Assembly: GCF_029238095.1 (NCBI RefSeq)
Contig: NZ_JAQWGS010000005.1
Location: 1-64,000, forward strand
From: Lacinutrix sp.
GTDB taxonomy: Bacteria > Bacteroidota > Bacteroidia > Flavobacteriales > Flavobacteriaceae
Direction: 5' to 3'
Length of the DNA: 64,000 bases
Of the stretch, positions 9,525 through 18,851 are shown one piece after another (within the stretch, counting starts at the first letter, position 1; each line of letters starts with the position of its first letter). Position numbers and translations under genes: made by a program. The notes under the pieces were generated by a model. It made no database searches. It was given only the letters and a program-made list of their open reading frames with translations, and was not told the origin of the DNA.

Positions 9525-9617
9525 GCGTTAGCGATTGAACGGTTTGTTTGAGCTCCTCGAAGAGAGCGAGTAGTGAAAGCGCGACCTTTATCCTGAACTT
9601 AACTCAGGATAAAGGTA
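9525..9617. repeat. Dispersed intergenic element plus palindrome
   Basis: Between prmA and tpiA. The core GAGCTCCTCG-AAGAGAGCGA (9550-9569) recurs, inverted and with few changes, at 37341-37365 upstream of icmF; both copies sit in the same kind of GCG/TTG-rich context unlike the AT-rich surroundings. It is followed at 9588-9615 by the hairpin TTTATCCTGA / TCAGGATAAA, which resembles shorter CTGAA...TTCAG palindromes at 19681 and 63721. Probably a degenerate, dispersed repeat family; no coding potential seen. Confidence 0.55.
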
Positions 9618-9634
9618 ACGCCAAAATTACAGAT

Positions 9635-10384
9635 TTAAAAAGCATTTATTATGGCGTAAAAATCTTCTGCATTTAAAGCTGCTCCACCAATTAATCCACC
9701 ATCTACATCTGGTTTACTAAAGATTTCTTTTGCGTTATTGGGTTTTACACTTCCACCATAAAGTATGGTCATGTCGTTAGCTACTTGGCTTCCGTATTTG
9801 TTATTTAATGTTTTACGAATATACTTGTGCATGTCTTGTGCTTGCTCTGGACTTGCAGTTTCACCTGTGCCAATAGCCCAAACTGGCTCGTAGGCTAAAA
9901 CTATATTTTTAAAAGCAGAAGCTTCTAAATGAAAAAGTGCATTTTTAATCTGGCTTTCTACTACTTTTTCTTCGTTTCCTGCTTTTCTATCTGCTAATTC
10001 TTCACCAAAACAAAAGATGACTCTTAGGTCGTTTTTTAATGCTGCATCTACTTTTTTAGCTAAAAGTTCATCTGTTTCGTTAAAATAGGCACGACGCTCG
10101 CTGTGTCCTAGAATGACAGTATTTACTCCTACGCTTTTTAGCATTGCTGCACTAATTTCGCCTGTGTATGCTCCATTGTCTGCAAAGTGCATGTTTTGTG
10201 CTATAACTTCTATATTTGAGGCTCTTGTCGCATTAAATGCTTGGTAAAGATTTACTGCTGTTGGCGCAATCATAACTTCTGCATTTGATGTTTTTGTTTG
10301 TTTTAGTAAATCTGTAATTAATGCTTCGGTTTGAGGTAAATCGTTATTCATTTTCCAATTTCCTGCGACTATGTTTTTTCTCAT
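9635..10384 (-). CDS. tpiA: Triosephosphate isomerase
   Basis: 249-residue cytosolic enzyme interconverting dihydroxyacetone phosphate and glyceraldehyde 3-phosphate in glycolysis and gluconeogenesis. Catalytic residues are all present: Lys11 in AGNWKMN, His94 in ILGHSERR, Glu166 in AYEPVWAIGTG, plus the phosphate-binding LYGGSVKP and GGLIGGAAL near the end. Length is standard. It is in a leftward run with the TlpA-like gene (48 bases upstream) and prmA downstream, although the repeat element after it suggests a transcript boundary. Confidence 0.98.
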   Translation of the reverse strand: MRKNIVAGNWKMNNDLPQTEALITDLLKQTKTSNAEVMIAPTAVNLYQAFNATRASNIEVIAQNMHFADNGAYTGEISAAMLKSVGVNTVILGHSERRAYFNETDELLAKKVDAALKNDLRVIFCFGEELADRKAGNEEKVVESQIKNALFHLEASAFKNIVLAYEPVWAIGTGETASPEQAQDMHKYIRKTLNNKYGSQVANDMTILYGGSVKPNNAKEIFSKPDVDGGLIGGAALNAEDFYAIINAF

Positions 10385-10432
10385 GATTTTAATTATGTGT
10401 CTTTTCTAAATTGAAAAGTAGTTTGTATAAAT

Positions 10433-10927
10433 TTATATTTTTAATGCTGTCTCTAATTTGTTATCGTCTACTTTTATGGCTCTAAATACCATAATTTTAC
10501 TTGTTTTATCTACTACCATGTATCGTGGTATCCAATCTAAATCTAAAAAAGTGGCAAAATCGCCTTTCCATCCAGATTTCATGTAATAATGTTCTCCTTT
10601 TACTTTATATTTTTCTATTCCTTTTTTCCATGCTTTATTACTTTTGTCTAAGGAAAGGAATAGAAAGACTGTATCTTTATTGTTTTGTTGTAGTTGCTTT
10701 AGTTTTGGCATGCTAAGAATGCAATCTTTACACCATGATGCCCAGATATCTATAACTATTTGCTTGCCTTTATAGGTTTCTAGTATTTGAGAAAATGTGA
10801 TGCTATTTCCGTCTTGGTCTGTAAAGGAATCTGCTAAAGCTTCCTGAGAAAATTCTGTTGGTTCGTCTTGAGCTTTACATGATGAAACCCAAATGAACAA
10901 TAATAAAAGTATAAAGGCTTTTCTCAT
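10433..10927 (-). CDS. TlpA-like thioredoxin-fold lipoprotein
   Basis: 164 residues. Residues 1-17 are a lipoprotein signal (LLLFIWVSSC, lipobox Cys17), so the mature protein is membrane-anchored in the periplasmic space. The thioredoxin fold carries the active site WCKDC (Cys66, Cys69) and the cis-Pro region WIPRYMVVD. Family members reduce periplasmic thiols, for example during cytochrome c maturation or oxidative defence; the substrate here is unknown. It is 9 bases downstream of the peptide-permease gene and precedes tpiA. Nothing looks damaged. Confidence 0.88.
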   Translation of the reverse strand: MRKAFILLLLFIWVSSCKAQDEPTEFSQEALADSFTDQDGNSITFSQILETYKGKQIVIDIWASWCKDCILSMPKLKQLQQNNKDTVFLFLSLDKSNKAWKKGIEKYKVKGEHYYMKSGWKGDFATFLDLDWIPRYMVVDKTSKIMVFRAIKVDDNKLETALKI

Positions 10928-10936
10928 AATATATTT

Positions 10937-12013
10937 TTATTCCAATGTTACTTTAGGATCTAACCACGCATAGATAATATCTACAAAAATATTAATTATT
11001 ATAAAGAGTAAGGCAATAATTAACACCGAACCCATAATTACTGGCAAATCTAATGTGTTTAATGCGTTTACTATTTCTTTTCCTAGTCCGTTCCACCCAA
11101 AAATATATTCTACAAAAACAGCTCCTGCAAGCATTGAAGCAAACCACCCAGAAATAGCTGTAACTACTGGATTTAATGCATTTTTTATGGCGTGTTTTTT
11201 AATAATTTGAAATTCGCTAAGGCCTTTTGCTCTTGCTGTTCTAATGTAGTCTTGGTTAAAGACTTCTAGTAATGAATTTCGCATGAGTTGAATAACTACT
11301 GTCAATGGTCTAATTCCCAGAACTAGCGCTGGAAGAATTAAATTTTTCCATTTAATATTTACGTTTTTTCCAAAATCGTCTAGTTCATAAAGACTACCTG
11401 TCATTTCTAAATTGGTGTATTTATGCAGCACAAATCCAAAAAACCAAGCAAACAAAATAGCACTAAAAAAAGAAGGTATACTCATACCAATAGTGCTAAG
11501 TATTTGTATTGCTTTGTCTAAAAAAGTATCTTTTTTTAGTGCAGAAACTACGCCTAAACCAACACCCAAAAGTAAGGCAATACCTATGGCTGAAATTGCT
11601 AAAACAAATGTATTTGGTAGAGTTTCTGCCAAAACTGTACTTACTTTTTTACCTTGTTTGGTAAACGATTCTCTTAAATAGGGTAATTTCAATAAAGTTG
11701 ATGTGTTACCAATTGTAAACAGCTTACTTGCAGTGTATTTATTTTCTGTTAAATAAGTGTAATCCTCTTTGGTATTAGAATGAAAAGAAATAGGAGAGAG
11801 GTCGTTTAAATAGTACAAGTATTGTTTACCAATAGATTTATCGAACCCGTATTTTTTTTTAACGATAGCTAATTGCTCGCTGTCTTCGTTTTGACCTAGC
11901 ATCATTTGTGCAGGATCTCCTGGAAGAATATTAAATAAAAAAAATATAACTGTGACTACTCCAAATAATGTAAGTAGTGCATATAATGTTTTATTTAGGA
12001 AGTAGCTAAGCAG
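10937..12013 (-). CDS. Peptide ABC transporter permease (DppB/OppB type), probable CTG start
   Basis: Inner-membrane permease of the oligopeptide importer family. The body shows the binding-protein-dependent transport signature (IRTARAKGLSEFQIIKKHAIKNAL) and about six membrane segments. The first ATG (at 11905) would omit the conserved N-terminal segment, which is nonetheless present in frame upstream: LLSYFLNKTLYALLTL, GVVTVIFFLFNILPGDPA. In that stretch, back to the in-frame stop, there is no ATG, GTG or TTG; the best start by homology is CTG at 12013-12011, one base after the stop of the DoxX gene. Either a non-standard CTG start is used, or ATG was lost, or this is a sequencing error. From CTG the length is 358 residues, normal for the family. 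Partner permease and ATPase genes are not in the window. Confidence 0.82.
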   Translation of the reverse strand: MLSYFLNKTLYALLTLFGVVTVIFFLFNILPGDPAQMMLGQNEDSEQLAIVKKKYGFDKSIGKQYLYYLNDLSPISFHSNTKEDYTYLTENKYTASKLFTIGNTSTLLKLPYLRESFTKQGKKVSTVLAETLPNTFVLAISAIGIALLLGVGLGVVSALKKDTFLDKAIQILSTIGMSIPSFFSAILFAWFFGFVLHKYTNLEMTGSLYELDDFGKNVNIKWKNLILPALVLGIRPLTVVIQLMRNSLLEVFNQDYIRTARAKGLSEFQIIKKHAIKNALNPVVTAISGWFASMLAGAVFVEYIFGWNGLGKEIVNALNTLDLPVIMGSVLIIALLFIIINIFVDIIYAWLDPKVTLE

Positions 12014-12014
12014 A

Positions 12015-13322
12015 TTATTCTTCTTTTAAAGTTATTTTTACTAATCCTGTATACTTACTTGATGTTGCAGAATTAAGAATGTCTAATTCTGATCCTTCTT
12101 TTATAACATTTATACTTTCAATTGTCTTTGGGTCTAAAGCATCGGTTTCTGCTTTGCTTACTTCTTCATCATTAATAAAATAAGCATTATTTTCTATAAT
12201 AACAGGTTTAGGCTTACGCTCAACAACTGGTATGTCTAAATCTTCAGCATCATTAAAATGCTCTTTTTGTATAACAGTTCCTTTTTCTAGTTTTAAGATG
12301 CCTGGATTAGAACGCACTACAGTTTTTAATGCTTTCTCGTCGCACAGATAGAAGTCGAAATTAAAACCATAAGTTTCTTTTGCATATTGCTTCGCTTCGC
12401 TTCCAGAAGCACTTAAACCAATAACTGTATATCCATTTTCTATCGCTTTATCTGTTACCTTTTTAATGTTTTTTAAACCGTCTTCGTTTGCTTTTTCTAA
12501 GCTGTAAGCTACAACCATAACAAGGTGGTCTTCTGCTAAAAATTGAGTAGTAAAGTCTTCGTCATCTGTTTCAATAGAAAAATCTTTTACAGGAGGATCG
12601 TAGCCTTCTTCAATAATTTTTGTTTCTACACCAACATATTCTCCATCTACAGTTGGGTAACCTCCATCGGTTACAAAATCCACATTTTCACCACCTACAT
12701 TAAAAGTCCAAGTAAATTCTTGTATGGCTTTTGGTGCATCTTCTGGAACCACCATGCCATCAGCAATGTTTTTGCCAACTGCATAGGCTCTAAAATCCCA
12801 AGTAGGTAAATGCATTAATACATGGTAACCAAACCATAAACTACCTATAAAACCTAATAATGCTAAGATGGTAGTTGGGAATTTGCTAAAAATAGGCTTA
12901 ATGTGTTTCATGCCAACTACTAAAACAAGTATTAGAATCAAGAGAATTAAATCTTTATTAAAACTCTCCCAAGGCTTTAATTTTAAGAAATCTCCAAAGC
13001 AGCCACAATCTTTAACAACTTCAAAATAAGCAGCATAAAAGGTCAGGAATGTAAAAAACACAATCATAGCTAATAACAACCAAACTGTAAACTTCTTTTT
13101 GTAACCAATTAATAAAAACACGCCCAGAACAACTTCTAAAACTACAACAAATACAGAGATTCCTAGTGCATAACCATCTAAAAAAGGTAGGTTTAAAACT
13201 TCTTCGCTAAAGTATTCTTGTAGCTTATAAGAGAAACCTAATGGATCGTTAAGTTTTATTAGTCCTGAAAAAATAAATAAACCTCCTACGAGTATTCTGC
13301 AAATGTGTACTAAGTATTTCAT
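12015..13322 (-). CDS. DoxX-like membrane protein (BT_3928 family)
   Basis: 435 residues. The first ~145 residues are a four-helix DoxX/MauE-type membrane domain (ILVGGLFIFSGLIKLNDP at the start, VKDCGCFGDFLKLKPWESF with paired cysteines). The remainder is soluble, with a thioredoxin-like region (AEDHLVMVVAYSLEKAN, YTVIGLSASG) that lacks a CxxC motif. The DoxX-CGCFGD arrangement suggests a role near redox or thiol chemistry, but the function is not established. It overlaps nothing; DUF1599 lies 4 bases upstream and the permease begins right after its stop, so the block is probably one operon. Confidence 0.85.
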   Translation of the reverse strand: MKYLVHICRILVGGLFIFSGLIKLNDPLGFSYKLQEYFSEEVLNLPFLDGYALGISVFVVVLEVVLGVFLLIGYKKKFTVWLLLAMIVFFTFLTFYAAYFEVVKDCGCFGDFLKLKPWESFNKDLILLILILVLVVGMKHIKPIFSKFPTTILALLGFIGSLWFGYHVLMHLPTWDFRAYAVGKNIADGMVVPEDAPKAIQEFTWTFNVGGENVDFVTDGGYPTVDGEYVGVETKIIEEGYDPPVKDFSIETDDEDFTTQFLAEDHLVMVVAYSLEKANEDGLKNIKKVTDKAIENGYTVIGLSASGSEAKQYAKETYGFNFDFYLCDEKALKTVVRSNPGILKLEKGTVIQKEHFNDAEDLDIPVVERKPKPVIIENNAYFINDEEVSKAETDALDPKTIESINVIKEGSELDILNSATSSKYTGLVKITLKEE

Positions 13323-13326
13323 AATA

Positions 13327-13887
13327 TTATTTAGAATTTGTATTCGATAAGTGTATCATAGCAAAGATGGCGTAATTTATCATGTCTTGATAATTAGCAT
13401 CTATACCTTCGCTTACTATTGTTTTTCCGGCATTATCCTCAATTTGCTTAACTCTTAATAGTTTTTGTAAAATTAAATCTGTTAAAGAACTTACGCGCAT
13501 ATCTCGCCAAGCTTCACCATAATCATGGTTTTTGTCTAGCATTAATTGTTTTGTAATATTTACTTTTTTATCATACAAAACAGTAGCTTCTTTTGTTGTT
13601 AAATCTGGTTGCTCTACTACACCTTTTTCTAATTGAATAAGTGCCATAATACAATAATTTATAATACCTATAAATTCGCTTTTTTCACCTTCATCAACCT
13701 TTCTAACCTCATTTTGTTGTAGACTTCTAATACGTTGTGCTTTAATAAAAATTTGATCTGTAAGCGATGGTAAACGCAATATTCGCCAAGCACTTCCATA
13801 GTCACTCATTTTATTAATAAACAGGCTGCGGCATGTTTCTATAACAGCATCGTATTGTTTTGAAGTATTTTGCATCTTTTGATTCAA
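13327..13887 (-). CDS. DUF1599 domain protein
   Basis: 186 residues containing two copies of a MazG-like all-alpha unit: MSDYGSAWRILRLPSLTDQI in the first half and HDYGEAWRDMRVSSLTDLI in the second, each followed by a KxxRxxxIE/LQ helix. DUF1599 members are annotated as nucleotide modification-associated; their reaction is unknown. Transcribed divergently from folP, with about 90 bases between the two starts. It heads the leftward cluster that includes the DoxX gene. Confidence 0.88.
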   Translation of the reverse strand: MNQKMQNTSKQYDAVIETCRSLFINKMSDYGSAWRILRLPSLTDQIFIKAQRIRSLQQNEVRKVDEGEKSEFIGIINYCIMALIQLEKGVVEQPDLTTKEATVLYDKKVNITKQLMLDKNHDYGEAWRDMRVSSLTDLILQKLLRVKQIEDNAGKTIVSEGIDANYQDMINYAIFAMIHLSNTNSK

Positions 13888-13980
13888 TTTTCCGTAAATT
13901 TCGCATAAAATTATTTAAAATTCAAGGTTTCACGTTTATACTTTTTAAATGTGGTACAAACAATAAATTTAAAGGTATCT

Positions 13981-14802
13981 ATGACTATTAACTGTAAAGG
14001 CAAACTTGTAGATTTATCAACACCAAAAGTAATGGGTGTTCTTAATGTTACTCCAGATTCTTTTTACGATGGTGGGTTTTATAAAGACGAATCAAAAATC
14101 ATTAATCAAGTACAAAAAATGTTGGATGATGGTGCCACATTTATAGATGTTGGTGCTTATAGTTCTAAACCAAATGCAGATGAAGTGTCTCAAGAAGAAG
14201 AGCTCTTGCGTATACTTCCAACACTAAAATTACTAGTAAAGCAGTTTCCAAATAGTATTATTTCTGTAGATACGTTTAGAGCAGAAGTAGCAAAACAATG
14301 TGTTGATAATGGAGCAGCATTGATAAATGATATTTCTGCAGGACATTTAGATAATACTATGTTAGAAACCATTGCAAAGCTTCAAGTGCCATATATTATG
14401 ATGCACATGCTAGGTACACCACAAACCATGCAAGAGCACGCTAACTATAACAATATTTTAAAAGAGGTACTTTTTTATTTCTCTGAAAGAATAGCCTCTG
14501 CAAGAGCTTTAGGAATAAAAGATCTAATTATTGATCCAGGATTTGGATTTGCAAAAACACTAGAACAAAATTTCGAATTATTAAACCAATTAGAAGGATT
14601 TAATATTGCAGATATGCCTTTGTTAGTTGGAGTTTCCAGAAAATCTATGATTTACAAAACATTAAACACTACTGCAGATAAAGCTTTAAATGGAACTACT
14701 GCATTAAACATGGTTGCTTTGCAGAAAGGAGCTAAAATTTTACGTGTTCACGATGTTAAAGAAGCTGTAGAATGTGTCACACTTTTTAATCAATTTAAAT
14801 AA
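13981..14802 (+). CDS. folP: Dihydropteroate synthase
   Basis: Joins p-aminobenzoate to the pterin pyrophosphate in folate synthesis; the target of sulfonamides. Motifs: VMGVLNVTPDSFYDGG (pterin and Mg binding, loop 1), DVGAYSSKPNADEVS, SVDTFRAEVAKQ, LINDISAG, DPGFGFAKT and LLVGVSRKSMIY, with RVHDV at the end. I chose ATG at 13981 because the family begins just before the CKGKLVDL segment; an in-frame GTG at 13951 would add ten atypical residues. First gene of a tight rightward operon: the next start codon follows its stop immediately. Confidence 0.95.
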   Translation: MTINCKGKLVDLSTPKVMGVLNVTPDSFYDGGFYKDESKIINQVQKMLDDGATFIDVGAYSSKPNADEVSQEEELLRILPTLKLLVKQFPNSIISVDTFRAEVAKQCVDNGAALINDISAGHLDNTMLETIAKLQVPYIMMHMLGTPQTMQEHANYNNILKEVLFYFSERIASARALGIKDLIIDPGFGFAKTLEQNFELLNQLEGFNIADMPLLVGVSRKSMIYKTLNTTADKALNGTTALNMVALQKGAKILRVHDVKEAVECVTLFNQFK

Positions 14803-15474
14803 ATGAAAAAATTATTAATAGCTTTTTGTCTTTTGGTTTTATGCGCTTGCGGAAAAGAAAAATCTGTATTATTACCAGAGATTCAAAATACTAAAATTAC
14901 AGAAATAACAGACGTCTCTCCAGCCTATTTGTTTTACGATGAGACGAAACCAGACAGTTTAGAGTTAAATAAAAACAATTTGATAATTTCTACCAATTGG
15001 TTAGTAAATGTAGATAAACGTTTAACGCTAAAACAAGTAATACCATCTATTATTAAGTTGCAAGAGAAAAAAAGAAACTCAGACCATAAAAATAAAAACG
15101 TTCGTAATTATTTTACTTGTAATGCTACTAGTATTAAAAATTTAGGGTTTGTTGATTTTACAGATGTGGTATATGATTATGAAAGAGAAGATAAAGATGG
15201 AAAAATTGAACCAGAGAATACAATTTTCATTGTAGTTTTAAATCTTAATAAAATTATTGTCTATCCACTTGATAAAGATGATTTTGAAACCAATATTAAT
15301 GATTTTGAAACTAATTTAAAAGAATCTCTTCCTGTTAACAATGAGAAAGTTAACGTTAAATTATCATTTAATGAAATACTCTCTTTTCAAGATTACATTA
15401 CATTAAAATATAAATTATCTCAATTAAATTTAGAGAATACTACAATTAATAATCACGAATATATCATTAATTAA
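14803..15474 (+). CDS. Putative lipoprotein of unknown function
   Basis: 223 residues with a lipoprotein signal (LLIAFCLLVLCAC, Cys at 16). The mature part is polar and Lys/Asn-rich with no motif I recognise; HKNKNVRNYFTCNATSI and FVDFTDVVYDYE are the most distinctive segments. Its ATG follows the folP stop without a gap, and cdaA starts 35 bases downstream, so it is cotranscribed with folate and c-di-AMP genes. Predicted location: periplasmic face of a membrane. No function is proposed. Confidence 0.75.
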   Translation: MKKLLIAFCLLVLCACGKEKSVLLPEIQNTKITEITDVSPAYLFYDETKPDSLELNKNNLIISTNWLVNVDKRLTLKQVIPSIIKLQEKKRNSDHKNKNVRNYFTCNATSIKNLGFVDFTDVVYDYEREDKDGKIEPENTIFIVVLNLNKIIVYPLDKDDFETNINDFETNLKESLPVNNEKVNVKLSFNEILSFQDYITLKYKLSQLNLENTTINNHEYIIN

Positions 15475-15508
15475 TATATTTAGTCAATCTTAAATAAATA
15501 TTTTTCAA

Positions 15509-16300
15509 TTGGAAATTTTCAACAACATTTTAAACTTTGGTATTAAAGATTATATAGATGTTTTCTTAGTTGCTTTACTTTTATACTATGTTTATAGGTT
15601 AGTTAGAGGAACGGTTGCTATTAATATTTTTCTAGGTATTGTGTTTATTTACTTTATCTATTTAATAGTAGAAGCCTTACAAATGGTATTACTTACCAAA
15701 ATCCTTGGTGGTTTTATAAGTGTTGGTTTTATTGCATTAATAGTAGTTTTTCAGCAAGAAGTTAGAAAATTCTTGTTAATGATTGGTTCTACAAACTTTG
15801 CAAGTAAACGTAGCTTTTTAAAGCATGTAAAGTTCTTGAAAATGGATGGTGTCTCTGCATCTTCTACAGATATAGATGTTATTATTGCCGCTTGTAATAA
15901 AATGTCTACAACCAAAACTGGTGCATTAATAGTATTAGAGCGCGAAAATAATCTAGATTTTTTGGTAACTACAGGAGACGAAATGAATATTAAAGTAACA
16001 CAACCTATTATAGAAAGCATTTTCTTTAAAAACAGTCCGCTTCATGATGGTGCCATAATTATTGAGAATAACATAGTTAAAGCTACACGTGTTATACTTC
16101 CAGTTAATAACGAAAAAACTATTCCTCAACGTTTTGGGTTAAGACATAGGGCAGCAGTAGGAATTACAGAAAAAACAGATGCTATTGCCATAACTGTTAG
16201 TGAGGAAACAGGGCAGATTTCTTGTTTTAAAAACGGAACGTTTGTAGATTTTAAAGATTCAACAGAGTTAATAGAGATTATTAAAGAAGATTTAATTTAA
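15509..16300 (+). CDS. cdaA: Diadenylate cyclase CdaA
   Basis: 263-residue membrane-bound enzyme making c-di-AMP from two ATP. Three N-terminal membrane helices (~15-85) precede the DAC domain, which has the catalytic DGA motif (LHDGAIII, about residues 180-182) and the RHR motif (FGLRHRAAVGI, about 212-214). Start is TTG at 15509, giving LEIFNNILNFGIKDYIDVF as read (Met in the protein), matching the family beginning; no ATG is suitably placed. The next gene begins directly at the stop codon. No YbbR-type regulator gene follows, as is usual in Bacteroidota. Confidence 0.94.
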   Translation: MEIFNNILNFGIKDYIDVFLVALLLYYVYRLVRGTVAINIFLGIVFIYFIYLIVEALQMVLLTKILGGFISVGFIALIVVFQQEVRKFLLMIGSTNFASKRSFLKHVKFLKMDGVSASSTDIDVIIAACNKMSTTKTGALIVLERENNLDFLVTTGDEMNIKVTQPIIESIFFKNSPLHDGAIIIENNIVKATRVILPVNNEKTIPQRFGLRHRAAVGITEKTDAIAITVSEETGQISCFKNGTFVDFKDSTELIEIIKEDLI

Positions 16301-17056
16301 ATGGTTTGTAAAAATTGTAAACGTCTTTTGCCACAACAAATCAACTTCTGTAATGGCTGTGGAGCAAAAGTGATTAAGAACAGGTTAACGATGCGTAATC
16401 TTTTTGAAGATTTTGCGTATCGCTATTTAAACTACGATAATCAATTTCTAAGAACATTTTTACACTTATTTACAAAACCCGAAGAAGTCATTGGAAGTTA
16501 TATAAATGGTACGCGTAAAAAGTATGTTAATGTAATTAGTTATTTTGCAATTGCGATTACATTAAGTGGTTTTCAAATCTATTTTCAAAATAAGTTTTAT
16601 CCTGAATTAGTCGATATGAGCTCTTTTGCAAGGTCTGGAGATGAAAAAGCGATGGAAGGTTATATGAATTTCATGCAAGAATTTCAATCTATAGTCTTTA
16701 TGTTAATTGTACCTTTTTATGCCTTATTATCGAAGCTTACTTTTTATAATATTAAAAAATATAATTTTACTGAGCACTTAGTATTAAACATGTATACTGC
16801 AGCTCATTTTTCTATTTTAAGTTCAATTATTATTGTTTCTTGTCTTGCTATTGGAGTGCAATTTAGTACAGCCTCAGTAGTAATGTTGGTATTACAAGTA
16901 TTTTACACCGCTTATGTTTTTAAAAGAATTCTTAGTTTAAGCTTAAAAAGAATACTATGGAAAACAATCTTATTTATATTACTTTTAAGTTGTGTTTTCT
17001 TTGCTATAATTATTATGGGATTTTTATCTATGTTGCTTGTTAAAGGTTTAACTTAA
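16301..17056 (+). CDS. DUF3667 membrane protein with zinc ribbon
   Basis: 251 residues. The N-terminus is a four-cysteine zinc ribbon (CKNCKRLLP ... CNGCGAK) followed by the DUF3667 signature (YNFFL-type FLRTFLHLFTKPEEVIGSYINGTRKKYVN split over residues ~45-75) and five or so membrane helices. Function unknown; such proteins are frequent in Bacteroidota. It abuts cdaA with no spacer, which implies translational coupling and possibly a shared role in envelope or osmotic physiology, but that is inference. Confidence 0.85.
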   Translation: MVCKNCKRLLPQQINFCNGCGAKVIKNRLTMRNLFEDFAYRYLNYDNQFLRTFLHLFTKPEEVIGSYINGTRKKYVNVISYFAIAITLSGFQIYFQNKFYPELVDMSSFARSGDEKAMEGYMNFMQEFQSIVFMLIVPFYALLSKLTFYNIKKYNFTEHLVLNMYTAAHFSILSSIIIVSCLAIGVQFSTASVVMLVLQVFYTAYVFKRILSLSLKRILWKTILFILLLSCVFFAIIIMGFLSMLLVKGLT

Positions 17057-17084
17057 TAGTTTTGAATTTATTTAAAACTAAATA

Positions 17085-18851
17085 TTAAGCAACATCTGCC
17101 TTTAAAAACTGTACTTCGTAAAGATTTCTATAATAGCCATTTTTCTTTTTAAGCAATTCGTTGTGTGTTCCTTGCTCAACAATTTCACCTGCATCCATAA
17201 CAATAATTTTATCTGCTTGTTTAATGGTAGCTAATCTGTGAGCAATAACAATAGATGTTCTGCCTTTGGTTATTTTATCTGTAGCGTTTTGTATAAGTTG
17301 CTCTGAGTAAGAATCTACAGAAGAAGTAGCTTCATCTAAAATTAAAATACTAGGATTAGTAACATATGCTCTTAAAAACGAAATAAGTTGTCTTTGTCCT
17401 GAGCTTAACATGGCACCACGTTCCTTTACATTGTAATGATAACCATTAGGTAAACTAGAAATAAACTCATGAATCCCAATATCTTTTGCTGCTTGTATGA
17501 CTTGATTTTCGGTAATATCTGGATGATTAAGCGTAATATTTGCCATTATGGTGTCTGCAAATAAAAATACATCTTGAAGCACAACAGCAATTTGACTTCT
17601 TAGTGACGCTAATGTAACTGTTTTAATATCTACATTATCAATAGAAATAATACCACTATTAATTTCATAAAACCTGTTTAATAAATTAATAATTGTAGAT
17701 TTTCCTGCTCCAGTTGAGCCTACAATAGCAATTGTTTCTCCCGCTTTTACATCTAAAGAAATACCTTTTAAAACTTCTTCATTTTCTACATAGCTAAAGT
17801 GTACGTTTTTAAAAGCAATAGCACCTTTAAAGTGAGAAGCTTCAATAGTTCCTGTGTCATCTATTTGTGAAGTAGTATCAATCACTTTAAGCACACGTTT
17901 AGCAGCAACCATTCCCATTTGTAACGTGTTAAATTTATCTGCAATTTGTCTTAAGGGTCTAAATAACTGCGGAATCATCATAATGAACATAAATAAGTCT
18001 CCTTCGCTTGCTGTACCAGAAACTACGACCATTAAACCACCGAAATAGACAACTAATCCAGAGGTGATAGCTGAAAGAAAATCTGCAATTGGAAAGAAAA
18101 TAGAGTTGTATAAAATAGTTTTTAACCAACCTTTTTTATGGCGTTCGTTTATAACTTTAAAATTTTTATACTCTGTATTTTCTCTTGTAAATAGTTGTAG
18201 AATCTTCATTCCTGTTACACGCTCTTGTACAAAGGAATTTAGGTTAGAAACTTCTGTTCTTACTTCCTCAAAAGCTTTTTTCATGTAGCGCTGAAAAATC
18301 TTAGTGGCATACATAACTATTGGCATGGTTACAAAAACTATTACACTTAATTTAAAGTTTGTGTAGATCATGAATACAGAAATAACAAGCATAACCATTA
18401 AGTCTCTCATAATCATAAAAAGTCCTTGGCCAAAAATATCTGCAATACGTTCCATGTCTGTTACAGCACGCGTTATTAATGTTCCTACCGAAGAATTATC
18501 ATAATACTTCATTTTGAACTTTAACATATGGTTAAATAGAAGCACACGAACATCTTGTACAATATTTTGTCCTAACCAAGCTGCATAAAACTGAAAGAAA
18601 AACTGAAAGACAGTTTGGAGTAAAAGCAGAACAATCATTAATATTATTAAATACAAAAAACCTTCTTCTTGTAATGCTTTAATATTGTCGTCTATTGCTA
18701 TTTGCAGTAATTTAGGTGTGGCAATACTTAAACCAGCAATAATTAAAACAGAAATGAGTACGCCATAAAAAACAGTTTTATACGGTTTTGTATATTCAAA
18801 CAGGCGTTTAAATAAGGAGATGTCAAATATATTTTCTTTAGTCTTACTCAA
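17085..18851 (-). CDS. ABC exporter (fused permease-ATPase)
   Basis: 588-residue half-transporter. Residues ~1-310 are a type I exporter membrane domain with six helices; the ATPase carries Walker A GSTGAGKSTI, Q-loop VVLQDVFLF, the signature MLSSGQRQLISF, Walker B ILILDEATSSVD and the switch His in IVIAHRLATI. Substrate not predictable; MsbA/multidrug-type exporters are the closest class. Its start overlaps the truA stop region by 8 bases, so the pair is cotranscribed leftward. Confidence 0.93.
   Translation of the reverse strand: MSKTKENIFDISLFKRLFEYTKPYKTVFYGVLISVLIIAGLSIATPKLLQIAIDDNIKALQEEGFLYLIILMIVLLLLQTVFQFFFQFYAAWLGQNIVQDVRVLLFNHMLKFKMKYYDNSSVGTLITRAVTDMERIADIFGQGLFMIMRDLMVMLVISVFMIYTNFKLSVIVFVTMPIVMYATKIFQRYMKKAFEEVRTEVSNLNSFVQERVTGMKILQLFTRENTEYKNFKVINERHKKGWLKTILYNSIFFPIADFLSAITSGLVVYFGGLMVVVSGTASEGDLFMFIMMIPQLFRPLRQIADKFNTLQMGMVAAKRVLKVIDTTSQIDDTGTIEASHFKGAIAFKNVHFSYVENEEVLKGISLDVKAGETIAIVGSTGAGKSTIINLLNRFYEINSGIISIDNVDIKTVTLASLRSQIAVVLQDVFLFADTIMANITLNHPDITENQVIQAAKDIGIHEFISSLPNGYHYNVKERGAMLSSGQRQLISFLRAYVTNPSILILDEATSSVDSYSEQLIQNATDKITKGRTSIVIAHRLATIKQADKIIVMDAGEIVEQGTHNELLKKKNGYYRNLYEVQFLKADVA

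Noticed and set aside
13951..13980. folP start at GTG 13951
   Set aside because: The ATG at 13981 fits the known beginning of the family better.
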